Positions 14,590 through 23,479 of a DNA stretch of 28,393 nt are shown here, piece by piece. The notes under the pieces are model-generated. The model was not told the origin of the DNA. It searched no databases and saw only the letters and a program-made list of their open reading frames with translations. The translations under genes and the position numbers were made by a program. Source of the stretch: JABFRJ01 sp031365465. GTDB taxonomy: Bacteria; Pseudomonadota; Alphaproteobacteria; Rhizobiales; Hyphomicrobiaceae. The stretch lies in NCBI GenBank assembly GCA_031365465.1, contig JANLYD010000141.1:1-28393 (forward strand), given 5' to 3'. Within the stretch, counting starts at the first letter, position 1; each line of letters starts with the position of its first letter.

Positions 14590-15948
14590 TCAATCTGACG
14601 CACGCCCGGATAACCCACTGCCGCGCACCAAGCTCTCCACCACCCGCGCGGTGCGCAGCAGTTTCCCATCCTCCCGCCGCTTGCCGATGAGTTGCACGCC
14701 GAGCGGCATCCCGTCGACCTCGAGCAGCGGCAGCGTCACGCAGGGTACGCCAAGGTAGGTCCAGATCGAATTAAATGCGGGATCGCCCGTAAACGTCAGG
14801 TCGCCAGGCGCAATGCCGGGTGCCGACGGCGTCAGGATCGCATCGAAGCCGTCCAGCACGCCAGCAAGCTCTGCGTACAGCGTTTCGCGCGCCTGCACGG
14901 CGACGAGATAGTCGACTGCGGTCACCGTGCGTCCCGCCCTGAGCCGCTCCTGCAGCACCGCGCTCATTTTGCCCGGCTGGGCGTCCATCAGATGACCGTA
15001 GTAGTGCGCCGACTCCGCACTCATGATCGTACCGTGCCACTCCTTCGCGCGAGCGAACGACGCCGGTAAATCGACCCGCACGCTCTCGGCGCCCAGCGAC
15101 GCGGCAAACGCCTCGATAGCCGCGTGCATGGTTGCGTCGCCGTCGCCCCAGACCGGCGAGCGAGCGAACGCTAGTCGCAATTTTCTGCCGGAAACGCCGC
15201 GCACACCTTCCAGATATCCGCCGGTAGCTCGCGGAAAACTCACATCGTCGTCGGCGTCCTCGATCGCCATCGCATCAAGGCCGAGCGCGAGATCGTCGAT
15301 GCTGCGGCCGAACACGCCGACCGTATCGAGTGTATGCGATTGCAGCAGCACGCCGCGCCGTGGAATGAGACCGAGCGTCGGCTTGATCGCATAGACGCCG
15401 CAATACGACGCCGGCCGGATCACCGAGCCTGCCGTCTGTGTGCCGAGCGCCAGCGGCATCTGAAAATCCGCCACGCCCGCAGCCGACCCCGACGACGAAC
15501 CCCCCGGCGTGCGCATCGGATCCAGCGGATTGCGCGTTTGATTGGCCGTGCGATTGGCCAGTTCGGTTGTCACCGTCTTGCCGAGGATGACTGCGCCAGA
15601 TGACCGCAACGCCGCAACGCACACGGCGTCGCGCTCCGGCATCCGGCCTTCGAACAGGGCCGAGCCGTGCTCGCAGCCGAGGCCCGCCACATCGATGATG
15701 TCCTTGATGCCGACAGGCACCCCATGCAGCACGCCGAGCTTCGCGCCGGAATTTTGCGCACGATCTGCGGCAATCGCTTGGCTGAGTGCGAACTCCCGAT
15801 CGAAATGCGCCCACGCCTGCACTGCGTCTTCGCGGACGTCGATCCGTGCAAGGCACGCTTCCGTCAGCGCCTGCGACGTCAGCTTCCCCCGGGCGATTGC
15901 GTCAGCAGCCTCGGTCGCAGTCAAACGGGATGGATCTACAGGTGTCAT
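14590..15948 (-). CDS. Amidase-signature family hydrolase
   Basis: A 452-residue serine hydrolase of the amidase-signature family (relatives: GatA, allophanate hydrolase AtzF, aryl and peptide amidases), which hydrolyses a C-N amide bond. The Ser-cisSer-Lys triad is visible: K82 (VGIKDIID), S151 (PGGSSSGS) and S175 (GTQTAGS), with the family's 24-residue spacing between the two serines. ATG 15948 is chosen because it lies 37 bases after the ATPase stop; a start at 16011 would overlap that gene. There is no signal peptide. As the last gene of a peptide-type ABC operon it probably hydrolyses the imported compound. No GatB or GatC lies nearby, so a tRNA-amidotransferase role is unlikely. Confidence 0.93.
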   Translation of the reverse strand: MTPVDPSRLTATEAADAIARGKLTSQALTEACLARIDVREDAVQAWAHFDREFALSQAIAADRAQNSGAKLGVLHGVPVGIKDIIDVAGLGCEHGSALFEGRMPERDAVCVAALRSSGAVILGKTVTTELANRTANQTRNPLDPMRTPGGSSSGSAAGVADFQMPLALGTQTAGSVIRPASYCGVYAIKPTLGLIPRRGVLLQSHTLDTVGVFGRSIDDLALGLDAMAIEDADDDVSFPRATGGYLEGVRGVSGRKLRLAFARSPVWGDGDATMHAAIEAFAASLGAESVRVDLPASFARAKEWHGTIMSAESAHYYGHLMDAQPGKMSAVLQERLRAGRTVTAVDYLVAVQARETLYAELAGVLDGFDAILTPSAPGIAPGDLTFTGDPAFNSIWTYLGVPCVTLPLLEVDGMPLGVQLIGKRREDGKLLRTARVVESLVRGSGLSGRASD

Positions 15949-15985
15949 CTCGGCATACCCAGCGAGTGATGGCGATGAAGTGGTC

Positions 15986-16954
15986 TCACCCGCGCAAATG
16001 GCAGGCCGCAAAATGTCCGGGACGTAACTCGCGCAGCGCCGGCGTCTCCACGCGGCATCGTGCTTCCGCGATCGGGCAGCGCGTGTGAAAATGGCATCCC
16101 GTCGGCGGCTTGATCGGACTGGGCACGTCGCCGTTGAGAATGATCCGCTTTGACTGGATCGTCGGATCAGGCACCGGCACTGCCGACAGCAGCGCTTCCG
16201 TGTACGGGTGCAGCGGCTCGGAAAACAGCGCCGCCTTCGTGGCCAGTTCGACGATCCGGCCGAGATACATCACCGCGACCCGGTGCGAGATGTGCTTCAC
16301 GACGGCCAAGTCATGCGCGATGAACAGATACGAAAGTCCGAACTCGTTCTGCAGATCGATCAGCAGATTGATCACCTGCGCTTGCACCGAAACGTCCAGT
16401 GCCGACACCGGCTCGTCGCACACGATGACCTTGGGATTGAGCGCCAGCGCGCGTGCGATCACCAGCCGCTGCCTTTGCCCACCGGAAAACTCGTGCGGAA
16501 ATCGGCTCAGTTGATCGGGCCGCAAGCCCACTTTCGAAAATAGCGCAGCCACCCGCGTCTGCAATTCGTCCCGCCCGAGCGATTCGAAATTCCGCAACGG
16601 TTCGGCCACGATGTCGACCGCGCGCATGCGTGGATTGAGCGACGAGTACGGGTCCTGAAACACCACCTGCAGCCCGCGCCGCTCAGCCCGCATCTGCCCG
16701 CGCGTCAGACCGTCGATGCGTTTACCGTCGAGACTGATCTCGCCCTCCGTCGGCTCGATCAGCCGCAAAATCAACCGGCCGGCCGTCGACTTCCCGCAGC
16801 CCGATTCACCCACCAGCCCCAGCGTTTCGCGCGGTCCGATCGTCAGGCTGACGCCATCCACAGCCTTCACGGTTTGCTTTGTCCGGCTGAAAATGCCGCC
16901 CGCGACCGGGAAGTGCTTTTTCAAATTGCGGACTTCGAGCACAGGCGCCGTCAT
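15986..16954 (-). CDS. Peptide ABC transporter ATPase, OppF/DppF type
   Basis: The second ATP-binding subunit of the oligopeptide/dipeptide importer, 322 residues. Walker A is GESGCGKST (49-57), the signature loop FSGGQRQR (156-163) and Walker B VIVCDE (176-181). The C-terminal oligopeptide/dipeptide (oligo_HPY) region contains HPYTEALLSAVP and a Cys-rich end (GCHFHTRCPIAEARC). The start ATG at 16954 lies within TCAT on the plus strand, overlapping the stop of the first ATPase gene as ATGA, so the two are translationally coupled. It forms a heterodimer with the OppD/DppD-type subunit at the cytoplasmic face of the permeases. Confidence 0.95.
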   Translation of the reverse strand: MTAPVLEVRNLKKHFPVAGGIFSRTKQTVKAVDGVSLTIGPRETLGLVGESGCGKSTAGRLILRLIEPTEGEISLDGKRIDGLTRGQMRAERRGLQVVFQDPYSSLNPRMRAVDIVAEPLRNFESLGRDELQTRVAALFSKVGLRPDQLSRFPHEFSGGQRQRLVIARALALNPKVIVCDEPVSALDVSVQAQVINLLIDLQNEFGLSYLFIAHDLAVVKHISHRVAVMYLGRIVELATKAALFSEPLHPYTEALLSAVPVPDPTIQSKRIILNGDVPSPIKPPTGCHFHTRCPIAEARCRVETPALRELRPGHFAACHLRG

Positions 16955-17979
16955 GCCGTTACCTCGCTCAGTGACTTGGCCTGAGCTGACAATCGATCGG
17001 CCTCCCAGCAGGCGACGGTGTGGCCACCGCCTTTGCTCAGCAGGGGCGGATAAGCACTGCGGCATCGGTCGGTCGCAAAATCGCAGCGCGGCGCGAAGAT
17101 ACAGCCGGCGATCTCTTCGCGCAGGCTTGGCACGGTGCCCGGAATTTCCGCCAACCGCGTGCTCGACACGCCTGCGCCACCGATGACACCTGCGTCGTCG
17201 AGGCGCGGCACCGATTTCAACAGCGCGCGCGTGTACGGATGCTGAGGATTTGCGAACAGCGCACCGACCGGCGCTTCCTCGACTTTGCGCCCGCCGTACA
17301 TCACCACGACGCGCTGCGCCATCTCGGCCACCACACCCAGATCATGCGTGATGAGAATCAATGCCGAACCCGTGCTCTTGTTCAGCCCCCGCAGCAGATC
17401 GAGGATCTGCGCTTGCACCGTGACATCCAGCGCCGTCGTCGGTTCGTCGGCGATCAGCAGCTTCGGCGAGCACGCGAGCGCCAGCGCGATCATCACTCGC
17501 TGCCGCATGCCGCCCGAAAGTTCGTGCGGATATTGCTGCACGCGGCGTGCAGGCTCCGGCATACCCACTTTCTCGAGGCTCTCGACGGCGCGCGCTATCG
17601 CCGCAGCCTTACCGAGCCCCTGATGCTGGCGCAGCGATTCACCGATCTGACGGCCGATCGTCAGCACCGGATTGAGCGACGTCATCGGCTCCTGGAAAAT
17701 CATCGATATGTCGTTGCCACGCACTTTTCGCATGTCGCGCTCGGAGACGGCCAGTAGGTCACGGCCGGCAAACCGAACCGCTCCGGCGCTGCGTCCGGGC
17801 GGTTCTGGGATCAGCCGCATGATCGACATCGCCGTCACCGACTTGCCGCAGCCGCTTTCCCCGACGATGGCCAACACCTCGCCCTCGTCGACGTGAAACG
17901 AAATATCGTCGACCGCACGAACGATGCCGCCCGGCGTACGGAAATGCGTGCGCAATCGATCGACTTCAAGCAATGCCAT
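16951..17979 (-). CDS. Peptide ABC transporter ATPase, OppD/DppD type
   Basis: The first ATP-binding subunit, 342 residues. Walker A is GESGCGKS (40-47), the signature loop LSGGMRQR (154-161) and Walker B LLIADE (174-179). The C-terminal region carries four cysteines, C293, C299, C306 and C324 (GCIFAPRC...DRC...VACW), the arrangement that binds a [4Fe-4S] cluster in structurally studied DppD proteins. The start is three bases after the permease stop. Paired with the OppF-type subunit, it powers import. Substrate class (peptides, or other compounds carried by this family) is not set by sequence alone. Confidence 0.95.
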   Translation of the reverse strand: MALLEVDRLRTHFRTPGGIVRAVDDISFHVDEGEVLAIVGESGCGKSVTAMSIMRLIPEPPGRSAGAVRFAGRDLLAVSERDMRKVRGNDISMIFQEPMTSLNPVLTIGRQIGESLRQHQGLGKAAAIARAVESLEKVGMPEPARRVQQYPHELSGGMRQRVMIALALACSPKLLIADEPTTALDVTVQAQILDLLRGLNKSTGSALILITHDLGVVAEMAQRVVVMYGGRKVEEAPVGALFANPQHPYTRALLKSVPRLDDAGVIGGAGVSSTRLAEIPGTVPSLREEIAGCIFAPRCDFATDRCRSAYPPLLSKGGGHTVACWEADRLSAQAKSLSEVTA

Positions 17980-17982
17980 GGG

Positions 17983-18879
17983 TCAGCGATCCTTCCCGCC
18001 GCGCGGATCGAGCGCATCGCGTAGTCCGTCACCAAGCAGGTTGACCGCCAGCACAGTCAGCGACAGAAAGATCGCCGGAAAGAACACGACAAACGGTTTC
18101 ACCTGCCAGAGCGCGCGTCCCTCGGCCATGATGTTGCCCCACGACGGAATGGTCGGCGGCGTGCCGGCCCCGATGAACGACAAGATCGCTTCGGTAATCA
18201 TGGCCGACGCGCAGATGTAGGTCGCCTGCACGATCAGCGGCCCCAGCGTATTGGGCAGAATGTGCCGCCAGATGATCGTCGGCGTCCGCGTGCCCGACGC
18301 AATCGCCGCATCCACGAAGGGCTGGTCGCGCACCGACAGCACGACACCGCGCACCAGCCGCGCGACCCGCGGGAATTCGGCTATCGCGATCGCGGTGATC
18401 ACGTTGGTGACGCTGCCGCGAGTCAGCGCCATCAACGCGACAGCCAGCAGGATCGGCGGAATTGACATGATGCCGTCCATGAAGCGCATGATCGCGCCAT
18501 CCGCCCACCTGACGAACCCGGAGATCAAACCGAGCGTGAGCCCCGCCACCGATGCCAGCACCGCCACCGAGAAACCGACCAGCAGCGAAACGCGGGTTCC
18601 ATAGAGCACGCGGGAATAGATGTCGCGTCCGAGCATGTCGCTGCCGAACCAGAATTCTGCACCGGGTGGCCGCGTCCGCTTGACCGTCGCGATCGCCGTT
18701 GGATCGACGGTGCCGAGCCACGGAGCAAACACAGCACACACCAGCATGATCGCGAGCAAAAAGCCGCCCAAGGCAATGCTGGGATACCGCACCACAAATC
18801 CGATGATGCCTTTCCGCGCCACCACCGGCGGCCAAACAGGCGGCAAGGCCGTCTGCGTCGCGCTCTCGCTCGCGGTCAT
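17983..18879 (-). CDS. Peptide ABC transporter permease, OppC/DppC type
   Basis: The second permease, 298 residues, with an N-terminal OppC_N-type helix (about 34-52) and five further helices in the BPD_transp_1 domain. The conserved FWFGSDMLGRDIYSRVLYGTR (split here as FGSDMLGRDIYSR, residues 78-90) is diagnostic of OppC/DppC. The EAA loop is DAAIASGTRTPTIIW followed by HILPN. ATG 18879 lies 17 bases after the OppB stop. It pairs with the OppB-type subunit to form the channel. Confidence 0.95.
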   Translation of the reverse strand: MTASESATQTALPPVWPPVVARKGIIGFVVRYPSIALGGFLLAIMLVCAVFAPWLGTVDPTAIATVKRTRPPGAEFWFGSDMLGRDIYSRVLYGTRVSLLVGFSVAVLASVAGLTLGLISGFVRWADGAIMRFMDGIMSIPPILLAVALMALTRGSVTNVITAIAIAEFPRVARLVRGVVLSVRDQPFVDAAIASGTRTPTIIWRHILPNTLGPLIVQATYICASAMITEAILSFIGAGTPPTIPSWGNIMAEGRALWQVKPFVVFFPAIFLSLTVLAVNLLGDGLRDALDPRGGKDR

Positions 18880-18896
18880 GAGAACGGGGGCGATAT

Positions 18897-19838
18897 TCAA
18901 TATTTGATCCTCGGATCGAGAAACGTATACGAGATGTCGACCAGCAGGTTCACCAGCACATAAACGAAGCTGAACATCAGCACGAGCCCTTGGATCACCG
19001 GATAGTCGCGCCGCAGAATGGCATCCACCGTCAGCCGGCCAAGTCCGGGAATGGCGAACACGCTTTCGGTCACCACCGCGCCGCCGATCAGCAGCGCCAT
19101 GCCGAGCCCGATCACGGTCACGATGGGCACCGCCGCATTTTTGAGCGCGTGCACGAACAGCGTTGACGTCTGACCCAATCCCTTGGCGCGCGCGGTGCGG
19201 ATGTAATCCTGATTGAGCACGTCCAGCATCGTCGAACGCGTGATGCGCGCGATCAGCGCGATGTAAATGCCACCGAGCGCGATAGACGGCAGAATGAGAT
19301 TCTGGAACCACGGCCACAACCCCGCCGACAGCGGAGTGTAGCCCTGCACCGGCAACCAGTCGAGCACCAGCGCGAACACATACGCCAGCACATAGCCGAC
19401 GACGAATACCGGCACCGAGAAGCCGAGCACCGCCAGCGCCATGATGATCCGGTCGAACCACGACCCCACTTTCCACGCCGCAAGCACACCCAGCGGCACC
19501 GCCACCAGCACAGAGAGTATGAGCGTCAGGACGGTCAGCGACAGCGTCGGCTCGATGCGTTGCCGAATGAGCGCCGTCACCGGCAGATTGGTGAAGATCG
19601 ACGTGCCGAGATCGCCGCGCAGAATCTGCCCGCTCCACTCGAAAAAGCGGACGAGGAACGGTCGGTCCAGTCCGAGATTGGCCCGGATGCGCGCCACATC
19701 GTCAGGCGTTGCCTGATCGCCTGCGATCACCGACGCCGGATCGCCCGGCGCCAGATAGAGCAGGCTGAACACGATCACGGCGACGATCGCCATGACCGGG
19801 ATCGTCGCCAGGATGCGTCTTGCAATGTACCACAGCAT
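18897..19838 (-). CDS. Peptide ABC transporter permease, OppB/DppB type
   Basis: The first permease, 313 residues and about six helices, beginning MLWYIARRILATIPVM, the standard OppB/DppB start. The extracytoplasmic part holds APGDPA and LGLDRPFLVRF, also family hallmarks. The EAA loop reads DYIRTARAKGLGQTS followed by HALKNAAVPIV, and the protein ends DPRIKY. It begins 19 bases after the binding-protein stop. The complete family-length pattern makes the assignment firm. Confidence 0.95.
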   Translation of the reverse strand: MLWYIARRILATIPVMAIVAVIVFSLLYLAPGDPASVIAGDQATPDDVARIRANLGLDRPFLVRFFEWSGQILRGDLGTSIFTNLPVTALIRQRIEPTLSLTVLTLILSVLVAVPLGVLAAWKVGSWFDRIIMALAVLGFSVPVFVVGYVLAYVFALVLDWLPVQGYTPLSAGLWPWFQNLILPSIALGGIYIALIARITRSTMLDVLNQDYIRTARAKGLGQTSTLFVHALKNAAVPIVTVIGLGMALLIGGAVVTESVFAIPGLGRLTVDAILRRDYPVIQGLVLMFSFVYVLVNLLVDISYTFLDPRIKY

Positions 19839-19857
19839 TCAGGCACGCCTGTCCGTT

Positions 19858-21462
19858 TCACGCCGACTTCGCCACATCCCAGAAGAACGGCAACGGACCC
19901 TTGACCACACCCGTCACGTTCTTGCGCCAGGCCTGATAGCCGAGGAAGAAGCCCGTCGGCGCATAGATCACCGTTTCCAGCGCCGCTTTGTTCAGCTTCG
20001 CGATAGCAGCTTTTTCGCCCGCCAGATCGGACGCATCGAACCAAGCGGTCACTTCTGCCTCCACTTCCGGACTGTTTGGCCAGCCGAACCAGGCTTTGTC
20101 GCCATTGGCGCGGATGGCAGTGTACGCCGCCGGATTGATGCAGTCGGCGCCGGCATGCCACGTGTGGAACATGCTCCAGCCGCCTTGGTTGGGCGCGTCT
20201 TTCTTCGCGCGGCGCGCGCCGACCGTGCCCCAGTCGGTGGCGACGAAATCGACGGTCATGCCGATCTTCTTCAACAGGTCGGCCGTGACGTCGCCCATCG
20301 CTTTCGTGATCGGCTGATCTTGCGCCACCACGCAGACGACCGGCTCGCCCTTGTAGCTACTCTCGGCCAGCAGCTTCTTGGCCGCCTCGATGTTGCGCAT
20401 CTTGAGAATCTCGCCACCCTCTTCGGTGTAGAGCGGCGTGTTCGGCGTGAAGAAGCCCGGCACCGCCTTCCACAGATCATTGTCGTCGCCGACCAGCGCG
20501 CGCATGTAGTCTTCTTGGTTGAGCGCCGTCAGGACCGCGCGCCGCACCTTCACGTCGTTGAACGGCGCTTGCAGGTGGTTCATGCGGAATGAGCCGATAT
20601 TGCCGAGCGGATCGGCGATATCGACGTTGATGTTTTTGTTCTTCTTCAGCACCGGCACGAGATCGGAGATCGGATTCTCCCACCAGTCCACCTCACCGCT
20701 TTGCAGCGCCGCCGCAGCCGTCGCCGGATCTGGCATGATGATCCACTCCAGCCTGTCGACCAGAATGCGCTTGCCGCCGGCCAGCCACGACGCCGGTTCG
20801 TCGCGCGGCACATAGTCGGTGAATTTCTCGAATACGGCTTTGGCGCCCGGCACCCATTCGCTCTTGGCGAACTTCATCGGGCCGGAGCCGATATATTCCG
20901 TAATCTGCTTGAAGGCGTCGGTCTTGGCGATGCGCTCAGGCATCACGAACGAGCAGGGCGCATTGTTCTTCGCCAGCGCCAGCAACATTTTTGGGTACGG
21001 CTTCTTCAGCGACCAGCGGAACGTCATGTCGTCGACTGCGACCAGTTCGTTCTGCAGCGCGCGGATCATCAGGCCCATTGGATCGCGCTGCGACCAGCGA
21101 TCCATGCTGGCAACCACATCCTTGGCCAAAACCTTTTCACCGTCGTGAAATTTCAGCCCGCTGCGCAGCTTGAATGTCCACACAAGTCCGTCTGCCGAGA
21201 CTTCCTCGCTCGCCACCATTTGGCGCTGCGGTTGTAGTTTGGAATCGACGCCGTACAGGGTGTCCCACACCGCCGCCGCCGCGTTGCGCACGACATATTG
21301 CGTCCCCCAGATCGGATCGAAGTTGGCAAGATTCGATTGCGGCACGAACTTCAGTGTCTTGGCCGCCGCGCCTTGCGAAATCGCCGGCGTGTAAAGTCCG
21401 CTCGCGCCCACCAGTCCGGCGCCGCCCAATCCTTTGAGCGCCGTTCTACGATTGATTGCCAT
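19858..21462 (-). CDS. Peptide ABC transporter substrate-binding protein
   Basis: The periplasmic receptor of the importer, family 5 extracellular binding protein (OppA/DppA type), 534 residues. ATG 21462 is preceded by GGAG about eight bases upstream. The N-terminus reads as a twin-arginine signal (NRRTALKGLGGAGLVG, residues 4-19) with probable cleavage near ISQGAAA (about 28-34). The conserved region DGLVWTFKLRSGLKFHDG (about 91-108) is diagnostic of the family. It is the first gene of a six-gene operon with two permeases, two ATPases and an amidase. Cargo could be a peptide or an amide-containing small compound given the amidase; this is inference. Confidence 0.94.
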   Translation of the reverse strand: MAINRRTALKGLGGAGLVGASGLYTPAISQGAAAKTLKFVPQSNLANFDPIWGTQYVVRNAAAAVWDTLYGVDSKLQPQRQMVASEEVSADGLVWTFKLRSGLKFHDGEKVLAKDVVASMDRWSQRDPMGLMIRALQNELVAVDDMTFRWSLKKPYPKMLLALAKNNAPCSFVMPERIAKTDAFKQITEYIGSGPMKFAKSEWVPGAKAVFEKFTDYVPRDEPASWLAGGKRILVDRLEWIIMPDPATAAAALQSGEVDWWENPISDLVPVLKKNKNINVDIADPLGNIGSFRMNHLQAPFNDVKVRRAVLTALNQEDYMRALVGDDNDLWKAVPGFFTPNTPLYTEEGGEILKMRNIEAAKKLLAESSYKGEPVVCVVAQDQPITKAMGDVTADLLKKIGMTVDFVATDWGTVGARRAKKDAPNQGGWSMFHTWHAGADCINPAAYTAIRANGDKAWFGWPNSPEVEAEVTAWFDASDLAGEKAAIAKLNKAALETVIYAPTGFFLGYQAWRKNVTGVVKGPLPFFWDVAKSA

Positions 21463-21856
21463 GCTCGTTTCTCCGATACGCCGCTGCGCGACCCTGCGAC
21501 GGGGAGTAAACCAAACACCGCGTTCGCTGTCTCGCCCTAGATGGCACTGGCTGCACAAAAAATAAGCGCCTGATGCCAGCGCCCCGGCGGCGTTAGGGCG
21601 CGGGTGCCGTCAGATGGCTGACGATGCTAAGGCCAATCTCCGCTCATCAGTCCGGGCACGCGGTCGAATACAGACAGCCTTCCGGAAACACTTGAATTCA
21701 GCCGGCAGTGGGTCGGTTAGCCCAATACCGATTCAGAAGCCGCCTTGACCGCGCCACGGGCATGAGCGAGGGATTTCCCTGGTCGGTGAAGCGGGCAAAT
21801 CCTCGCGTCGCCACAGTGAATGTCGCGATAAGCCGGTCTTGAGGAATATATTTTCG
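21463..21856. other. Divergent intergenic region, no clear elements
   Basis: This 394-base stretch separates the divergent peptide-transport operon and the lytic transglycosylase gene, so it should hold promoters for both. I see the ribosome site of the binding protein (GGAG near 21472) and GAGGA (about 21841-21845) before the transglycosylase. No convincing -35/-10 pair, operator palindrome, RNA gene or open reading frame with coding character was found. Confidence 0.6.
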
Positions 21857-23113
21857 ATGGTGCGTTCGAACCTTCTTGCAGTGATAGCGGCCCTTCCGTT
21901 GGTGTTCGCCGCCACCCAGCAGTCCCAAGCCGAGGTCGCAGCCAAGTTCGTCTCCAAGCCGCCGAACTGCCAGAACACGTCCGGCCCCTTCGACCGCTGG
22001 CTGACCGGCGTCAAACAGGAAGCCCAGAAACGCGGCGTTCGCCCGCAGACACTTGCGCTGGCACTCGACGGGATCACCGAAGACCGCGACATCATCCGCA
22101 TCGATCGCGGCCAGAGCTTTTTCGCCCAGAGTTTTCTCGATTTCCAGGCCAAGCTCGCCACTGCCGGCCGCGTCAGTTCAGGCAAGGAAAAAATGCGCCA
22201 GCAGGCCGGCACCTTCCAGCGCGCCGAGGGCCAATATGGCGTGCCCGCAGCCATCATAACCGCGTTCTGGGCACTGGAGAGCGACTTCGGCTCTGGTATG
22301 GGCAAACGCCCGGTCATGCGCTCGCTCGCGACCCTTGCCTGGGATTGCCGCCGAGGTGAGATGTTCCGCGAGGAGTTGCTGGCGGCCTTGCAGATCGTCG
22401 ATCGCGGCGATCTCGTGCCATCCGAAATGATCAGTTCGTGGGCTGGCGAACTCGGCCAGACGCAGATGCTGCCGACGCTCTATCTCAAATACGCGGTCGA
22501 CTTCGACGGTGACGGCAAGCGCAACTTGTTCAAAAGCGCCCCCGACATCATCGCGTCGACCGGCAATTTCATCAAATCGCTGGGGTGGACGCCAGGACAG
22601 CCGTGGCTCGTCGAGGTCCGCGTGCCCACAAAATTCGCCTGGGAAAAGGCCGGCCTCGACGTCAAGCAGCCGACGACCACTTGGGCCAAAGAAGGCATCA
22701 CGCTTGTCAATGGTCAGCCTTTGCCCGTCGACAAGCTTGATGCCTCGCTGGTGATGTTGCAGGGCAAGGGCGGACCAGCATTCCACGCCTACCCGAACTT
22801 CAAAGTGTTCACCGAGTGGAACCAGTCGTTGAACTATGCGCTGACCGCAGCCTACCTCGCGACTCGCCTGGATGGCGCACAGGCGATGAGCCGCGGCCCA
22901 TCGCCCGCAACGCCACTGCCGCCGGAAGCCATCAAAGATATTCAGACCGCGTTGCTGCGCGCCGGCCACCCGATCGGCGAGGCCGATGGCCGGCTCGGTT
23001 ACGCCACGCGTTCTGCCATTCGTGCGGCGCAAATTGCAAATGGTCTGCCCGCTGACAGCTACCCGTCGTTGGACCTGCTCGACAAGCTCCGCGCCAAGGC
23101 ATCAACACGTTGA
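21857..23113 (+). CDS. Lytic murein transglycosylase, MltB type
   Basis: A periplasmic enzyme that cleaves the glycan strand of murein with formation of 1,6-anhydro-muramic ends. It has 418 residues: signal peptide (about 1-25, cleavage likely after SQA), SLT_2 catalytic domain (about 42-335) and a PG_binding_1 domain at the end (about 345-415). The catalytic acid is E141 in FWALESDFGSG, the family's ES-x-x-G motif. There is no lipobox Cys at the cleavage site, so it is likely soluble rather than a lipoprotein as in E. coli MltB. ATG 21857 is chosen because it begins directly with the signal peptide; an in-frame TTG at 21839 is possible but overlaps the ribosome site. Confidence 0.94.
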   Translation: MVRSNLLAVIAALPLVFAATQQSQAEVAAKFVSKPPNCQNTSGPFDRWLTGVKQEAQKRGVRPQTLALALDGITEDRDIIRIDRGQSFFAQSFLDFQAKLATAGRVSSGKEKMRQQAGTFQRAEGQYGVPAAIITAFWALESDFGSGMGKRPVMRSLATLAWDCRRGEMFREELLAALQIVDRGDLVPSEMISSWAGELGQTQMLPTLYLKYAVDFDGDGKRNLFKSAPDIIASTGNFIKSLGWTPGQPWLVEVRVPTKFAWEKAGLDVKQPTTTWAKEGITLVNGQPLPVDKLDASLVMLQGKGGPAFHAYPNFKVFTEWNQSLNYALTAAYLATRLDGAQAMSRGPSPATPLPPEAIKDIQTALLRAGHPIGEADGRLGYATRSAIRAAQIANGLPADSYPSLDLLDKLRAKASTR

Positions 23114-23116
23114 TCT

Positions 23117-23155
23117 GTCTCATTTTGAGACGTTTTTCGTTGTCTCATTTAGACA
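23117..23155. promoter_or_regulatory. Twin GTCTC hairpins after lytic transglycosylase
   Basis: Two related inverted repeats stand side by side: GTCTCA-TTT-TGAGAC (23117-23131) followed by GTTTTTC, and TGTCT-CATTT-AGACA (23141-23155). The first, with its T-run, can serve as a short intrinsic terminator for the transglycosylase gene, whose stop is four bases upstream. The repetition of the TGTCTCATTT motif, and its position directly before a promoter-like sequence, also fit a tandem operator for the next gene. I cannot decide between the two roles from sequence. Confidence 0.6.
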
Positions 23156-23185
23156 TTGTCAACCACACTTTTCCTGCACTAGGAT
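23156..23185 (+). promoter_or_regulatory. Candidate sigma70-type promoter
   Basis: TTGTCA (23156-23161) and TAGGAT (23180-23185) are separated by 18 bases and resemble -35 and -10 elements. They lie 48 bases before the ATG of the 81-aa membrane protein and directly after the twin GTCTC hairpins. No other promoter in the window was as clear. Confidence 0.5.
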
Positions 23186-23232
23186 CGCCCTGCGCGGCCG
23201 TCGTTCTGGCCCGCCTCGGGAGAGTAGTGCGT

Positions 23233-23478
23233 ATGTATTGGGATTTCGAACGCCGTATCACCGGCCTGATTTTCGTGGCCTTCATTGCAGCCGCCGCGTG
23301 CGCCATGGCCGCGTCCTATCTCATTCTCGGCCGCCTGATCATCGACGCTGGCACCGGCGAGGGTCAGCCGTTGTTCGTGGTCGCCGGCGGCGCCCTGGTC
23401 GGCACGTTGACGGCCTACGTCATCCATGAAATCGGCAACGTGCTGCCGGGTGTCATGGCGCGCCTGCATCGCGGCTGA
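23233..23478 (+). CDS. Small two-helix membrane protein, 81 aa
   Basis: I do not recognise this protein. It has 81 residues starting MYWDFERRITGLIFVAF, with two long hydrophobic segments (about 10-31 and 45-66) around the polar turn IIDAGTGEG, and ends in a short basic tail (ARLHRG). A GGGAGAG ribosome site lies about ten bases upstream; GTG at 23227 is an alternative start. The stop is only one base from the stop of the convergent patatin-like gene, so no terminator fits between them. It has its own candidate promoter. Confidence 0.7.
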   Translation: MYWDFERRITGLIFVAFIAAAACAMAASYLILGRLIIDAGTGEGQPLFVVAGGALVGTLTAYVIHEIGNVLPGVMARLHRG

Positions 23479-23479
23479 T

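Noticed and set aside
21541..21565. Possible sigma54 promoter TGGCAC...TGCA in the divergent region
   Set aside because: The distance between the GG and GC elements is two bases too short for a -24/-12 promoter.
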